The notes beneath the pieces are model-generated. The model had not been told where the DNA came from. It worked only from the letters and a program-made list of their open reading frames with translations, and did not search any database. Both the position numbers and the translations under genes were made by a program. A DNA stretch of 64,000 nucleotides from Nocardia sp. CDC159 (GTDB lineage: Bacteria > Actinomycetota > Actinomycetes > Mycobacteriales > Mycobacteriaceae). This document shows positions 15,607 to 24,034 of the stretch, one piece after another (position 1 is the stretch's first letter; the number at the start of each line of letters is the position of its first letter). Location: contig NZ_JAMRXH010000003.1 in the NCBI RefSeq assembly GCF_023740735.1, positions 372,001 to 436,000 on the forward strand. Reading direction: 5' to 3'.

Positions 15607-16737
15607 ATGGATCGGGACAGCGCCGATCGGATCATCGCGGCGGAGGACCGGACGGCCGCGCTGCGGCTGCGGGCCTATGCGGCCGACTGGTCGCAAGAGG
15701 CGGCGCGGCAAGCTCAGTACCTGCGAGAACTGCCCGCCTACGACCCGTCCGCACCCACCGGCGCGGCACAGGCGTGCGAGGCGCTCGCCTCCGTCCTGCG
15801 CTGGGAGTACGAGACAGCGTGGCGGTTCGAGCAGATCACCCGCGGCTGCGCCGACGCCATCCGCCGCGCCTGGCCGCTGCCGACCTATCCATCCCCAGAC
15901 GAGTCGGCCTGGTCCACCGCGGCCCGGTTGGCCGATCTGTCCTACGGGCTCGAGCAAGTGGCCCGCGCCACAACAGTTCTCGTGGTGCCCACCGTTCCGG
16001 CCCCACCTCGGCACGCGCAACCGCGCAGGGGCGTCAATGCCCGGGTCCTCGCCGAGCAGATCGCCGCGCAGCGCGATCACGCCGACCGGCTGACCATCTC
16101 GCGGGGCGCGAGCGAGCATGCGCTACCCGCCATCCGGCACTGGGCCGACGAGGTGCGCGATCTCCTCGCGAACCTGACGGTACCTTCCGATCGAAGGCCC
16201 CTGTTCGCCATACAATTTCAGGACATCGTCGGGGGCATCGATGCCACCGAGGGCCCGCTCGTGGCGAATCCGACGGCTCTGCTGCGGGCCTATCTGGCTC
16301 TGGCGAAACACTATCTGGCGAAGGTGGGCGAGAATATGAGCGACTACGCGGAGGCGTCCGGACAGTCCGGACGAGGCGGTATCAACATCTCCATCAGCGG
16401 CGGTACGGTCTACAATCCCCAATTCGCCGAGTCGATCACCAATATCGACTCCAATATCGTCACCATCGCTCAGCGCGGTGACGGCGAAGTCGCCCAGGCG
16501 TTGCAGTCCATCGGCAGCGCGGTGCTCAGCGATCGCCAATTGGACGACGAGCGCCGCCAGGAGTTGCTCGACAATGTCGAGTATCTGGCGCAGAACGCGC
16601 AACAGCCGCCCGAGAAACGCAATCGTGGCATGATCAAATCCGCCCTGGCCGCGTTGAATACGGCCGCGACCACCGGAACCGAGGTCGGCAAGGCGGTCAC
16701 CACCTGGGGCGAGGCACTCAACGCGATCCTGTCCTGA
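15607..16737 (+). CDS. Hypothetical protein with helical N-terminal part and repeat-like C-terminal helical domain
   Basis: A 376-residue protein that I cannot assign. Residues 1-230 look mostly helical. A short low-complexity beta-like link follows (GINISISGGTVYNPQFAESI). The last 110 residues are again helical and end AVTTWGEALNAIL. The link plus helical end recalls C-terminal modules in some actinobacterial signalling and conflict proteins, where an N-terminal effector or sensor varies; this is only a visual similarity. No signal peptide or membrane segment is seen. It is convergent with the zinc-ribbon membrane protein gene, 6 bp away. Confidence 0.6.
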   Translation: MDRDSADRIIAAEDRTAALRLRAYAADWSQEAARQAQYLRELPAYDPSAPTGAAQACEALASVLRWEYETAWRFEQITRGCADAIRRAWPLPTYPSPDESAWSTAARLADLSYGLEQVARATTVLVVPTVPAPPRHAQPRRGVNARVLAEQIAAQRDHADRLTISRGASEHALPAIRHWADEVRDLLANLTVPSDRRPLFAIQFQDIVGGIDATEGPLVANPTALLRAYLALAKHYLAKVGENMSDYAEASGQSGRGGINISISGGTVYNPQFAESITNIDSNIVTIAQRGDGEVAQALQSIGSAVLSDRQLDDERRQELLDNVEYLAQNAQQPPEKRNRGMIKSALAALNTAATTGTEVGKAVTTWGEALNAILS

Positions 16738-16743
16738 CCGGCG

Positions 16744-17376
16744 TCAGTGTGGCACGTCGCGGTACACGTGCGATAAGCCGTCGTATCCGCCGGATTTCGC
16801 GACGAGGTCGCGGAACTCCGTCGTCGAGACGACGGTCTCGGCCGCAACGGACTCGAGCCAGAAACAGCGCGCACACCAATGGCAGTAGTAGGCACATCGC
16901 CACGCCTCGGCCGCGGCGTCGACGGCCTGCCGATAGGCCGATATCGCCGCTGAGTACCGCGCCGCGGCCCGGGCGCGCCGACGCTGCCGGACGAAAAGCA
17001 CCGTCGGTGGTACTGCCAGCAACAGCAGCAGGATCAGCGATCCCTGAATCCAGTCCGGAGTGGGCTCGTCCGGCGGTCGGTCCAGCCCGTAGACGATCAC
17101 CACCAGCAAGGCCAGCACGACGATTCCGCCACCGAGCCCCCGGTCCACGAGGTGTCGCATGGTCACGGGCTTGCTTACCCGGTCCTGACGAAGCACCCGC
17201 GGCGCGTCCGGGGGTTCGGGTGGCCCGGGCAACCGGGTCGCGGTGGCCAGCAGCGTGCCGTAGGGAACGGCCCGCCAATCGGACCCGGGTTCCGGTGGCG
17301 TGGAATAGCTTCCGACAGCGGGAATGTCCTGGACGAAATCCGCGCTGCCGCACCGCGGGCATGAGACGGACGTCAT
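16744..17376 (-). CDS. Zinc-ribbon membrane protein, hypothetical
   Basis: A 210-residue protein. It begins with a CPRCGSADF half zinc ribbon and has two hydrophobic segments (VVLALLVVIVYGL and LILLLLLAVPPTVLFV) followed by a basic linker. A second cysteine cluster (CAYYCHWCARCFWLE) near the C terminus could complete a zinc site. This layout is common in actinobacterial membrane proteins of unknown role. I start at ATG 17376, right before the zinc ribbon; a longer reading frame upstream adds a sequence that looks non-coding. Confidence 0.65.
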   Translation of the reverse strand: MTSVSCPRCGSADFVQDIPAVGSYSTPPEPGSDWRAVPYGTLLATATRLPGPPEPPDAPRVLRQDRVSKPVTMRHLVDRGLGGGIVVLALLVVIVYGLDRPPDEPTPDWIQGSLILLLLLAVPPTVLFVRQRRRARAAARYSAAISAYRQAVDAAAEAWRCAYYCHWCARCFWLESVAAETVVSTTEFRDLVAKSGGYDGLSHVYRDVPH

Positions 17377-17571
17377 CGAACCATGATCGCATCCGCTCGG
17401 CGGGCCGATCACCGGCTCCGCGGAAGAGGTTGCGGCGCAACCGCACCTCCTCCGCGTCGCCGCCATCGAACCCGCGGTGTGCACCGAGCAGCTGGGCCGC
17501 ATCACCGCCCTGCTGCCCCGGCGCCCCCGACGGGGTCCCGCGCTGGCGGCCGGACCGCCGCACGCCTGCGG

Positions 17572-19005
17572 TCAGCCCGCGAACAGCAGCTCGATGGCGG
17601 AAATGCCGAAGTAGCAGGCGAATACCGCGCTCACCACCCACACCAGCCAGTGGATCTCGCGGAACTTCCCGCGCGCCGCCTTGATCACCGTGTACGAGAT
17701 CAGGCCCGCGCCAACACCATTGGTGATCGAGTAGGTGAACGGCATGGCCACGATGGTGAGGAAGGCGGGGACCGCCACCTCGAGATCGTTCCAGTCGATC
17801 TTGCGAGCCTGGGTCATCATCAGCGCGCCCACCAGCACCAGCGCCGGAGCCGCCGCCTGGATCGGCACCACGCCCGCGATCGGTGTGAAGAATATTGCCA
17901 GGCAGAACAATCCGCCGGTCACCACGCTGGTCAGGCCGGTGCGGGCGCCCTCGCCGACGCCCGTGGCCGATTCGACGTACACCGTGGACCCCGCCCCGCC
18001 GCTGGCTCCGCCGATGACCTGCGCGATGCCGTCCATGGTCAGCACCCGGCCCAGGCCCGGCATACTGCCCTTCTTGTCGAGCAGCCCGGCCTCGTCACAG
18101 ACCCCGAAAACCGTTCCCATGGCATCGAAGAAGCCGGTCAGCACCAGCGTGAACAGCACGACGCCGGCGGTCAGCGCCCCGGCCCGGGCGAAGCCACCGA
18201 TCGGGTCGATATCCAGCATGAGGCCGAAATCCGGTGCGGCGAAGAGCTTCTCGGGCATCTTTGGCACCACCGTGCCCCAGGCCTTCGGGCTGATGGTGGC
18301 GACGGCATTGATGACGATCGCGAGCACGGTCGCCGCCGCGATGCTGATCAGGATCGCACCGGGCGTCTTGCGGATGTACAGCGCCAGCATCAGCAGCAGG
18401 CCGAAGGCGAAGACGACCACCGGCCAGCCCTCGAGCTGTCCGTCGGGACCGAGCCCGACCGGCGGCCCGGTCGGTGAGCCGTGGCCGACCACACCCGAGG
18501 ACACCAACCCGATCATCGCGATGAACATGCCGATTCCGACGCCGATCGCATTCTTCAGCGCCAGCGGAATGGCATTGATGATCATCGTCCGCAACCCGCT
18601 GGCGGCCATGATCACGATGATCACGCCCATCAGCACGACCAGGCCCATGGTCTGACCCCAGGTCATATGCGGCGCGGCCTGATACGCCACGACCGGCACC
18701 ACGCCCAGTCCGGCGGCCAGCGCCAGCGGCACATTGCCGACCAGCCCCATCAGAATCGTGGACAGGCCCGCGGCGAACGCCGTGGCCGTGGTCAGTTGCG
18801 GAATGCTCAGCCGCGTACCGTCGACATCCGTGGCGCCGCCCAGAATGAGCGGCACGAGCAGGATGACATAGGCCATCGCGACGAAAGTGGTGATACCACC
18901 GCGGATTTCGCGCGATACGGTGCTGCGGCGTTCACCGATCCGGAAGATCCGGTCGAGGGCGGACCTACCGGTCGCGGGGGTGGTACGGGTCTCTACTTGG
19001 GTCAT
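17572..19005 (-). CDS. Purine (guanine/hypoxanthine/adenine) permease, NCS2 AzgA-like
   Basis: A 477-residue permease with about 12-14 membrane segments. The N-terminal REIRGGITTFVAMAYVI segment and VGNVPLALAAGLGVVPV are characteristic of the AzgA/PbuG branch of the NCS2 family, which imports purine bases with protons. The ATG at 19005 has GGGAGGG eight bases upstream. The deaminase gene upstream on the same strand and the PucR-type regulator beyond it suggest uptake of guanine- or adenine-like bases for catabolism. The inverted repeat array lies directly upstream of its start. Confidence 0.87.
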   Translation of the reverse strand: MTQVETRTTPATGRSALDRIFRIGERRSTVSREIRGGITTFVAMAYVILLVPLILGGATDVDGTRLSIPQLTTATAFAAGLSTILMGLVGNVPLALAAGLGVVPVVAYQAAPHMTWGQTMGLVVLMGVIIVIMAASGLRTMIINAIPLALKNAIGVGIGMFIAMIGLVSSGVVGHGSPTGPPVGLGPDGQLEGWPVVVFAFGLLLMLALYIRKTPGAILISIAAATVLAIVINAVATISPKAWGTVVPKMPEKLFAAPDFGLMLDIDPIGGFARAGALTAGVVLFTLVLTGFFDAMGTVFGVCDEAGLLDKKGSMPGLGRVLTMDGIAQVIGGASGGAGSTVYVESATGVGEGARTGLTSVVTGGLFCLAIFFTPIAGVVPIQAAAPALVLVGALMMTQARKIDWNDLEVAVPAFLTIVAMPFTYSITNGVGAGLISYTVIKAARGKFREIHWLVWVVSAVFACYFGISAIELLFAG

Positions 19006-19101
19006 CGGTGTGCCCTCCCTTGGGCATACCCGACCTGCGGTCCGTGCCGTCAACGGACCTGGGGTTCGGTATTGCGGTTGTGGGAGTCCCTCGCTTCGCT
19101 C

Positions 19102-19233
19102 GGGAAAATGAGAACGACCGCCCCGGGAAAATGAGAGCGACCACCTCGGAGAACGAGAACGACCACCCCGGAGAACGAGAACGACCGCCCCGGAGAACCA
19201 GAGCAACCACCCGGAGACCAGAGCAACCACCCC
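19102..19233. repeat. Left tandem array, six units of 21-23 bp
   Basis: Six contiguous units starting at 19102, 19125, 19148, 19170, 19192 and 19213. The first two share GGGAAAATGAGA and the later ones GGAGAACGAGAACGACC, ending in a run of C. The units drift gradually, as expected for slippage followed by mutation. Confidence 0.85.
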
Positions 19234-19271
19234 GGGAAACGAAGGAGACTACTCTCGGAGGCGAAAGCCAC

Positions 19272-19423
19272 CGAGCGCCTTCTCATTCCCCGAGCGCCTT
19301 CTCATTCCCCGAGCGCCTTCTCATTCCCCGAGCGCCTTCTCATTCCCCGAGCGCCTTCACATTTCCCGGGCGCCTTCGCACTTCCCGAGCGCCTTCACAT
19401 TTCTCGAGCGCCTTCTCATTTCC
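19272..19423. repeat. Right tandem array, eight units of 19 bp
   Basis: Eight contiguous 19-bp units from 19272 to 19423. The first four are identical (CGAGCGCCTTCTCATTCCC); units five to eight differ at one to four positions. No spacers separate them, so this is not a CRISPR array. Confidence 0.9.
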
Positions 19424-19483
19424 CGAGCGAAGCGAGGGACCCCCCGTTGATCAACAGCCTTGAAACATCTTCTCCGGGACGGG

Positions 19484-19506
19484 CCGCGGCCCTGGTGAGG
19501 CCGCGG
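19484..19506 (-). terminator. Hairpin after the deaminase operon
   Basis: A perfect 8-bp GC stem, CCGCGGCC (19484-19491) with GGCCGCGG (19499-19506), and a 7-nt loop. It lies 32 bp after the stop of the short coupled reading frame. There is no T-run. Confidence 0.4.
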
Positions 19507-19537
19507 GTTCCCGGTGCGAGCAGAGCGTGGGTGACTC

Positions 19538-19663
19538 TCACTCGGGTCGGTGGTGGTATGCGCGGGACTCTTCGACGAGCCCCTCATCGAACACGTCGGC
19601 GATCGCCGCGGATACCGGCGTGGCGGTCGTCGTCGGGGACCGGGCCGAGCGCGTCACCGTCAT
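19538..19663 (-). CDS. Possible 41-residue protein coupled to the deaminase gene
   Basis: A 41-codon frame whose ATG overlaps the deaminase stop codon (ATGA) and which has GAGGAGGT at ideal spacing, one of the best ribosome binding sites in the window. The product begins MTVTRSARSP and ends RAYHHRPE; it has no family I recognise and no signal or membrane segment. It may be a real small protein or the remains of a longer gene cut short near the repeat structure. The hairpin at 19484-19506 follows. Confidence 0.45.
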   Translation of the reverse strand: MTVTRSARSPTTTATPVSAAIADVFDEGLVEESRAYHHRPE

Positions 19664-21012
19664 CGCGACACCTCCTCGCCCAGCAGCCTGGTCCGGGCGC
19701 GCGCACCGGCGCGGCCCAGCCGATCCTGGGCGGCCGTGCGCAATTCGTCGTTCTCCACCACGGTGCGGCCGCCCACCAGCAGCAGTGCCAGCGGTGGGGT
19801 GGGGCCGAACACCAGGGCGCACACCGGATCCGCCACCGCGGCGCGGAAGCCGTCGACCCGCCAGACCGCGATATCGGCCAGCTTGCCGACCTCGAGACTG
19901 CCGATCTCGTTGTGGCGACCCAGGTTCCGGGCGCCGCCCAGCGTGCCCATCGCCAGCGCCTGGCGGGCGGTGAGCGCGGCCGGGCCGTGCACCGCGCGCT
20001 GGAACAGCATGGCCTGGCGCATCTCACCGGCCAGCGAGGTCAGCTCGCTCGACGCCGCGCCGTCCACGCCCAGTCCGACGGGCGCGCCCGCGGCCAGCAA
20101 CTCCACCACCCGCGCGATGCCCGCGCCGAGCCGGGCATTGGAGCTCGGGCAGTGCGCGGTACCGGTGCCGGTATCGGCGAAGCGCCGAATGTCCTTGTCG
20201 TGCAGGTGCACCGCGTGCGCGAACCAGACGTCGGCCCCCAGCCAGCCGAGCTTCTCCATGTATTCGACCGGGCCGCAACCCATCTGCTCGCGGCAGTGCC
20301 GCTCCTCGTCGAGGGTTTCGGCGAGATGGGTGTGCAGGCGCACGCCCCGCTCGCGAGCCAGCGCGGCCGATTCCCGCAGCAGCGCCTCGCTGACCGAGAA
20401 CGGCGAGCACGGCGCGACCGCGACCCGCAGCATCGAGTCGAAGGACGGATCGTGGTACCGGTCGATCGTTTCGATTGTGGCGGCCAGGATTTCGTCGGTC
20501 CGCTCCACCACCTCGTCCGGCGGCAGCCCGCCGTCGGATTGCCCGCGGTCCATCGAACCGCGGCACGGATGGAAGCGCAGTCCCACCTCCGCGGCCGCGC
20601 GCACCTCGGCGTCGAACAGGTCGCCGCGGCCCTTCGGGAAGAGATAGTGATGGTCGCTGGCGGTGGTGCAGCCGGTCAGCGCGAGCCAGGCCAGCCCCGC
20701 GCCCGCCGCGTCGTGGACCACCTCGGCATCCATCCGCGCCCAGGTGCGGTACAGGCCGGTCAGCCATTCGAACAGCGTCGAGTCCTGGTACAGGCCCTGG
20801 GTGGCCCACTGGTAGAGGTGGTGATGGGTATTCACCAGGCCGGGGGTGACCAGGCAGCCGGTGGCGTCGACGCGGCGCGCCCCCTCGATCCGCGGCGCCG
20901 GACCCGCGCCGAGGGCGGCGATGCGGCCGCCCTCGATCACCAGATGGCCGTTGTCGATTTCGTCCCCGATCACCGGCGCGAGGTACGCGTTCTCGATGAC
21001 GATCCGGCTCAC
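19660..21012 (-). CDS. 8-oxoguanine deaminase-like amidohydrolase
   Basis: A 450-residue metal-dependent amidohydrolase. Zinc-site motifs are in order: NTHHHLYQ, HTHLAETLDEE, AHAVHLHDKD and GVDGAASSE. The NTHHHLYQ form and overall length match 8-oxoguanine deaminases of the AtzA/TrzN superfamily branch; guanine deaminase or another aminohydrolase activity is possible. It would turn 8-oxoguanine or a related base into the corresponding oxopurine in the cytosol. I start at GTG 21012, just before the N-terminal strand SRIVIENAYL. It is next to a purine permease gene and divergent from a PucR regulator gene. Confidence 0.83.
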   Translation of the reverse strand: MSRIVIENAYLAPVIGDEIDNGHLVIEGGRIAALGAGPAPRIEGARRVDATGCLVTPGLVNTHHHLYQWATQGLYQDSTLFEWLTGLYRTWARMDAEVVHDAAGAGLAWLALTGCTTASDHHYLFPKGRGDLFDAEVRAAAEVGLRFHPCRGSMDRGQSDGGLPPDEVVERTDEILAATIETIDRYHDPSFDSMLRVAVAPCSPFSVSEALLRESAALARERGVRLHTHLAETLDEERHCREQMGCGPVEYMEKLGWLGADVWFAHAVHLHDKDIRRFADTGTGTAHCPSSNARLGAGIARVVELLAAGAPVGLGVDGAASSELTSLAGEMRQAMLFQRAVHGPAALTARQALAMGTLGGARNLGRHNEIGSLEVGKLADIAVWRVDGFRAAVADPVCALVFGPTPPLALLLVGGRTVVENDELRTAAQDRLGRAGARARTRLLGEEVSR

Positions 21013-21176
21013 TGCGCGACCGCCCGAGCTGCGGTTCGCAGGACTTGCATTTGACCTCCAACGGCGTAAAACGTGTTCCACGAGTACACCCGCCGGGACG
21101 CCGCCCGGGCCACGGACCGGAACTCCGAACTGTGGGCTGGTTCACATCGGGCCGTTTGTACTTATCTCCAAAGCCC

Positions 21177-21222
21177 GTGACGCGGGTGTTACCGGACGCC
21201 CACCCGGTGACATCGGTGTTAC
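21177..21222. promoter_or_regulatory. Direct repeat, possible PucR operator
   Basis: GTGACnnnGGTGTTAC occurs twice, at 21177-21192 and 21207-21222, exactly 30 bp apart on the same face of the helix. It lies between the divergent deaminase and PucR-type genes and is a candidate operator for that regulator. Confidence 0.4.
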
Positions 21223-21306
21223 GCGCCGCCGTGGCCTCGCCCACATCCACGCCGTGACCGGTATGTCGGAGACAGTCCGGACCGCGGGCTGTTAGCGTCG
21301 GAAATC

Positions 21307-22806
21307 ATGCGTCTTCGTTCCCTGCTCACCATGACGGATCTGGGTCTGGAGCTCGTCACGGGGGAAGAGGAGCTCGACCGGTTCGTGCGCTGGGTGGTCA
21401 CCCAGGATTTGCCCGACCCCAGCCGATACCTGTCCGGCGGGGAACTGGTGCTCACCGGGATGCAGTGGCACGCCTCCGCCCACGATGCCGACGTCTTCGT
21501 CTCGGCGCTCGCCCGGGCCCGGGTGGCGGCGCTGGCCACCGGCGACGCCCGCTACGGCGGGCCGCCGGAGGATGTGATCGAGGCCTGTCGCCGCTATCGG
21601 GTTCCGCTGTTTCGGGTGCACGAGCACGTGGCCTTCGCGACGGTCACCGAGCGGCTCACCCGCATGCTGTCCACCGGCCGCGCGGCCGATCTGACCGCGA
21701 TTCTGGACCGGCATCGCCAGCTGGTTGCCGGGACCGGGCTGGGTTCGGTGCTCGAGCTGCTCGAACGCGATCTCGGCCTGCGCTGCTGGGTGCTCTCCTC
21801 GGTCGGCCGGGTGGTGGACGGACCCGAGCAGGCACCACCCGAGCAGGCCGTGCCCGCATTTCTGGCGGCGCGCCGACTACCCCGGGTGATCGTCTCCGAC
21901 GAGCGGCACTATTCGCTGTTCGCGGTCGACGAGCATGGCACCTCGCGGGTGGCCGACTGGTTGCTGGTCTTCGAGGGCGACTGCACCGACTGGCCGGAGG
22001 AGCGTCGGGCGCTGACCGGGGAACTGGCGGCGGTGGTGTCGCTGGAGCGGGCCCGCCAGGACGATCGGCAGAGCGCCGAGGGACGGCTGGCCGAGGAACT
22101 GATCCAGCTGATCGTCTCCGATGCCAAACCGGCGGACATCATCTCCCGGTTGGAGCTGACCGGACTCGGCGCGGCCACCCGCTACGTCGCGGTGGCGGCC
22201 GGGGCCGGAGCCGGACTGCGGCCCAGGGAGTTACGCGCGCTGCTGCGCGAAATCCTGCACGGCACCGCGCCCGCCGCGGGCGTGGTCGACGGCGAGGCCA
22301 TCGCCCTGGTGCCCACCGACGCGCCGGTACTCGATCGCATCCACGCCGCGCTGGAACTGCTCGAACCGAGTCTCGCCGCCACTCCGCTGTCCATCGGCGT
22401 CAGCGGGGTCGTCGACGGCGAGGGATTGCGCGGGGCGGTCGAGGAGGCCCGCTATGCCCGGCGGATGGCGGCCGGGCGCGGCCGGGCCGCCGCTGTCGTC
22501 GGGCACGACGAACTGGCCACGCACATGCTGCTGCTGGCGAGCGTCCCCGACGAGGTGCGCCGGATGTTCCGGCTGCGCCTGCTGGACCCGCTGACCAGCT
22601 ACGACCAGGACAACGGCGCGGACCTCGTGCACACCCTGGAGACCTTCCTGGAGACCTCGGGCTCGTGGACCCGCAGCGCCGAACTGCTGCACGTACACGT
22701 GAACACGCTGCGCTACCGCATCGCCCGCATCGAGGAGCTCACCGGCCGCGATCTGTCGCGGCTGGAGGATCGCGTGGATTTCTTTCTGGCACTGGCCCTG
22801 CGGTGA
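21307..22806 (+). CDS. PucR-family transcriptional regulator
   Basis: A 499-residue protein with the PucR layout: N-terminal PucR domain (MRLRSLLTMTDLGLELVTG, through YLSGGELVLTGMQW), a middle GGDEF-like region, and the C-terminal HTH_30 domain (ETSGSWTRSAELLHVHVNTLRYRI). PucR proteins typically control purine catabolism genes in response to allantoin-like signals. Its place next to the divergent deaminase and the permease supports that role here. A 30-bp-spaced direct repeat lies upstream. Confidence 0.88.
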   Translation: MRLRSLLTMTDLGLELVTGEEELDRFVRWVVTQDLPDPSRYLSGGELVLTGMQWHASAHDADVFVSALARARVAALATGDARYGGPPEDVIEACRRYRVPLFRVHEHVAFATVTERLTRMLSTGRAADLTAILDRHRQLVAGTGLGSVLELLERDLGLRCWVLSSVGRVVDGPEQAPPEQAVPAFLAARRLPRVIVSDERHYSLFAVDEHGTSRVADWLLVFEGDCTDWPEERRALTGELAAVVSLERARQDDRQSAEGRLAEELIQLIVSDAKPADIISRLELTGLGAATRYVAVAAGAGAGLRPRELRALLREILHGTAPAAGVVDGEAIALVPTDAPVLDRIHAALELLEPSLAATPLSIGVSGVVDGEGLRGAVEEARYARRMAAGRGRAAAVVGHDELATHMLLLASVPDEVRRMFRLRLLDPLTSYDQDNGADLVHTLETFLETSGSWTRSAELLHVHVNTLRYRIARIEELTGRDLSRLEDRVDFFLALALR

Positions 22807-22809
22807 CTA

Positions 22810-23250
22810 TTACCGAGGCAGGACCTCGCAGCCTTCCCGGGTGCAGTACAGACTGGCGAGCAGGCCGTCCTCGGTCGGGGCCGCTCCCTTGAAGATCGAG
22901 ACATCGATCCGATGCACCTGCCCGGCCTCGACGACGAAGCGCTTGCCGAAATGTTCGGTGCGGCCAGGCCGCGCGGTGGTGCAACCGCCGCCGCCCCCGA
23001 GTTCACCATTGCTTCCGTTGTAGCAGACGGTGTGCACGTCACCGGCCGCGGTGATCCAGCCGTACGCGCGCGTGGAACGTCCCGGCCCCCAGTAGATGTC
23101 GCCCTCGGTGCGGGTGTCACCGTGCGAGAGCTGCCAGTGGGTCACCAGTTCCCCGGCGGCGGGCTCCGGCTGCGATTCGGCCGCGGCCGCGGGAAGCAGC
23201 GGCATGGCCAGCACCGCCGCCACGCCGAGAATCGTCGCCCAACTACGCAT
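22810..23250 (-). CDS. Small secreted protein, paralogue A
   Basis: A 146-residue protein with a Sec signal peptide (cleavage expected near PAAAAES). The mature part has THWQLSHGDTRTEGDIYWG, an arginine-proline-glycine RPGRTEHF segment and C-terminal CTREGCEVL, all shared with the neighbouring gene product, so the two are tandem paralogues of a family I do not recognise. Four cysteines could form two disulfides. AGGTAGGA precedes the ATG. It ends 3 bp after the PucR gene, convergent with it. Confidence 0.72.
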   Translation of the reverse strand: MRSWATILGVAAVLAMPLLPAAAAESQPEPAAGELVTHWQLSHGDTRTEGDIYWGPGRSTRAYGWITAAGDVHTVCYNGSNGELGGGGGCTTARPGRTEHFGKRFVVEAGQVHRIDVSIFKGAAPTEDGLLASLYCTREGCEVLPR

Positions 23251-23295
23251 TTTTCCTACCTCACTTCGCTAACGATTTCATGCGGTGGATCGACT

Positions 23296-23724
23296 TCACC
23301 GCCGCGTTGATGGCTGCCCGACCTCGCAACCCTCGCGGGTGCAGGTGACCCAGGCGACCGCGTGTTCCTGTCCAGCGGTCCACAGTCCGACGTGAACACG
23401 ATCGATGCCCCAGTCGGTGCCGACTCGGAAGGTGAAGGGCACGGGTCGGCCCGGTCGCGCGGTGAAGCATTTCTCCTCGACGACGATGGGGCCGTTGTCA
23501 CCCCAGTAGCAGAGCTTGTCGATGCCGCGCGTCGCGCTGAACCGGCCGTGGCCGTACGCGTAGGTGCCCGCACCCCAGTAGACATCTCCCCCGGTGCTCG
23601 CCCCGGCGTGCGACAGCTCCCAGTGAGTCACCCGCTTCGCCTCCGCGGGCTCCGTCGCACCGGCGAGACCCGTGGCGAGCGACATCATGGCCGCCGCACC
23701 GAGAACGGCAATCAGCTTACGCAT
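23296..23724 (-). CDS. Small secreted protein, paralogue B
   Basis: A 142-residue signal-peptide protein (cleavage expected near AGATEP). It shares with its downstream neighbour the segments THWELSHAGASTGGDVYWG, CFTARPGRPVPF and CTREGCEVG, with the same cysteine spacing. The 45-bp gap suggests one transcript. Function unknown; a small secreted effector, inhibitor or binding protein is possible, but nothing in the sequence decides this. Confidence 0.72.
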   Translation of the reverse strand: MRKLIAVLGAAAMMSLATGLAGATEPAEAKRVTHWELSHAGASTGGDVYWGAGTYAYGHGRFSATRGIDKLCYWGDNGPIVVEEKCFTARPGRPVPFTFRVGTDWGIDRVHVGLWTAGQEHAVAWVTCTREGCEVGQPSTRR

Positions 23725-24034
23725 GTGTGTTCCCTCATCTCCCGAAAGTCTTCGCCGATCTGCGATCGAAATGTCTTGTGTCCCAATTTATCTCGACACG
23801 GCAATAGTATCCGTCGCCGAAATCGCACGCAGCCCCCGGAAATAGGGTCCGCTTCGATCAAAGTCGTTGTCGCACAGATATTTCGAACACCTCTCGACGT
23901 CCTGAGAACATCGCCCCTGAGATCGACAGTCCCATATGGACACAGTTCTCCTCGACAACATCAATCCCTCACATACCGGACACCTCCGCGTCGTCAAGCC
24001 CCATTTCCCTTGGCCCGGAACGGAAGGAGAACCC
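23725..24034. other. Divergent intergenic region
   Basis: About 310 bp between paralogue B and the phosphodiesterase gene. It is less GC-rich than the coding DNA and must hold both promoters, but I could not pick convincing -35/-10 pairs. No gene or repeat is seen. Confidence 0.5.

Larger units (their letters stand above)
19086..19440. repeat. Large inverted repeat structure holding two tandem arrays
   Basis: A 355-bp element between the permease and deaminase genes. Its ends are inverted copies of each other: 19086-19114 and 19413-19440 (core CCCTCGCTTCGCTCGGGAAA), differing by one A. Inside lie two tandem arrays in opposite orientation that share the core GGGAATGAGAA, so the whole forms an imperfect palindrome. 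It has no coding potential that I can support. Confidence 0.85.

Noticed and set aside
16718..17641. 307-codon frame overlapping the zinc-ribbon protein
   Set aside because: Arg/Gly-rich alternate frame; the zinc ribbon and membrane segments occur only in the 16744-17376 frame.
19102..19423. Repeat array considered as a CRISPR
   Set aside because: Units are contiguous with no spacers, they drift in sequence, and no cas genes are in the window.
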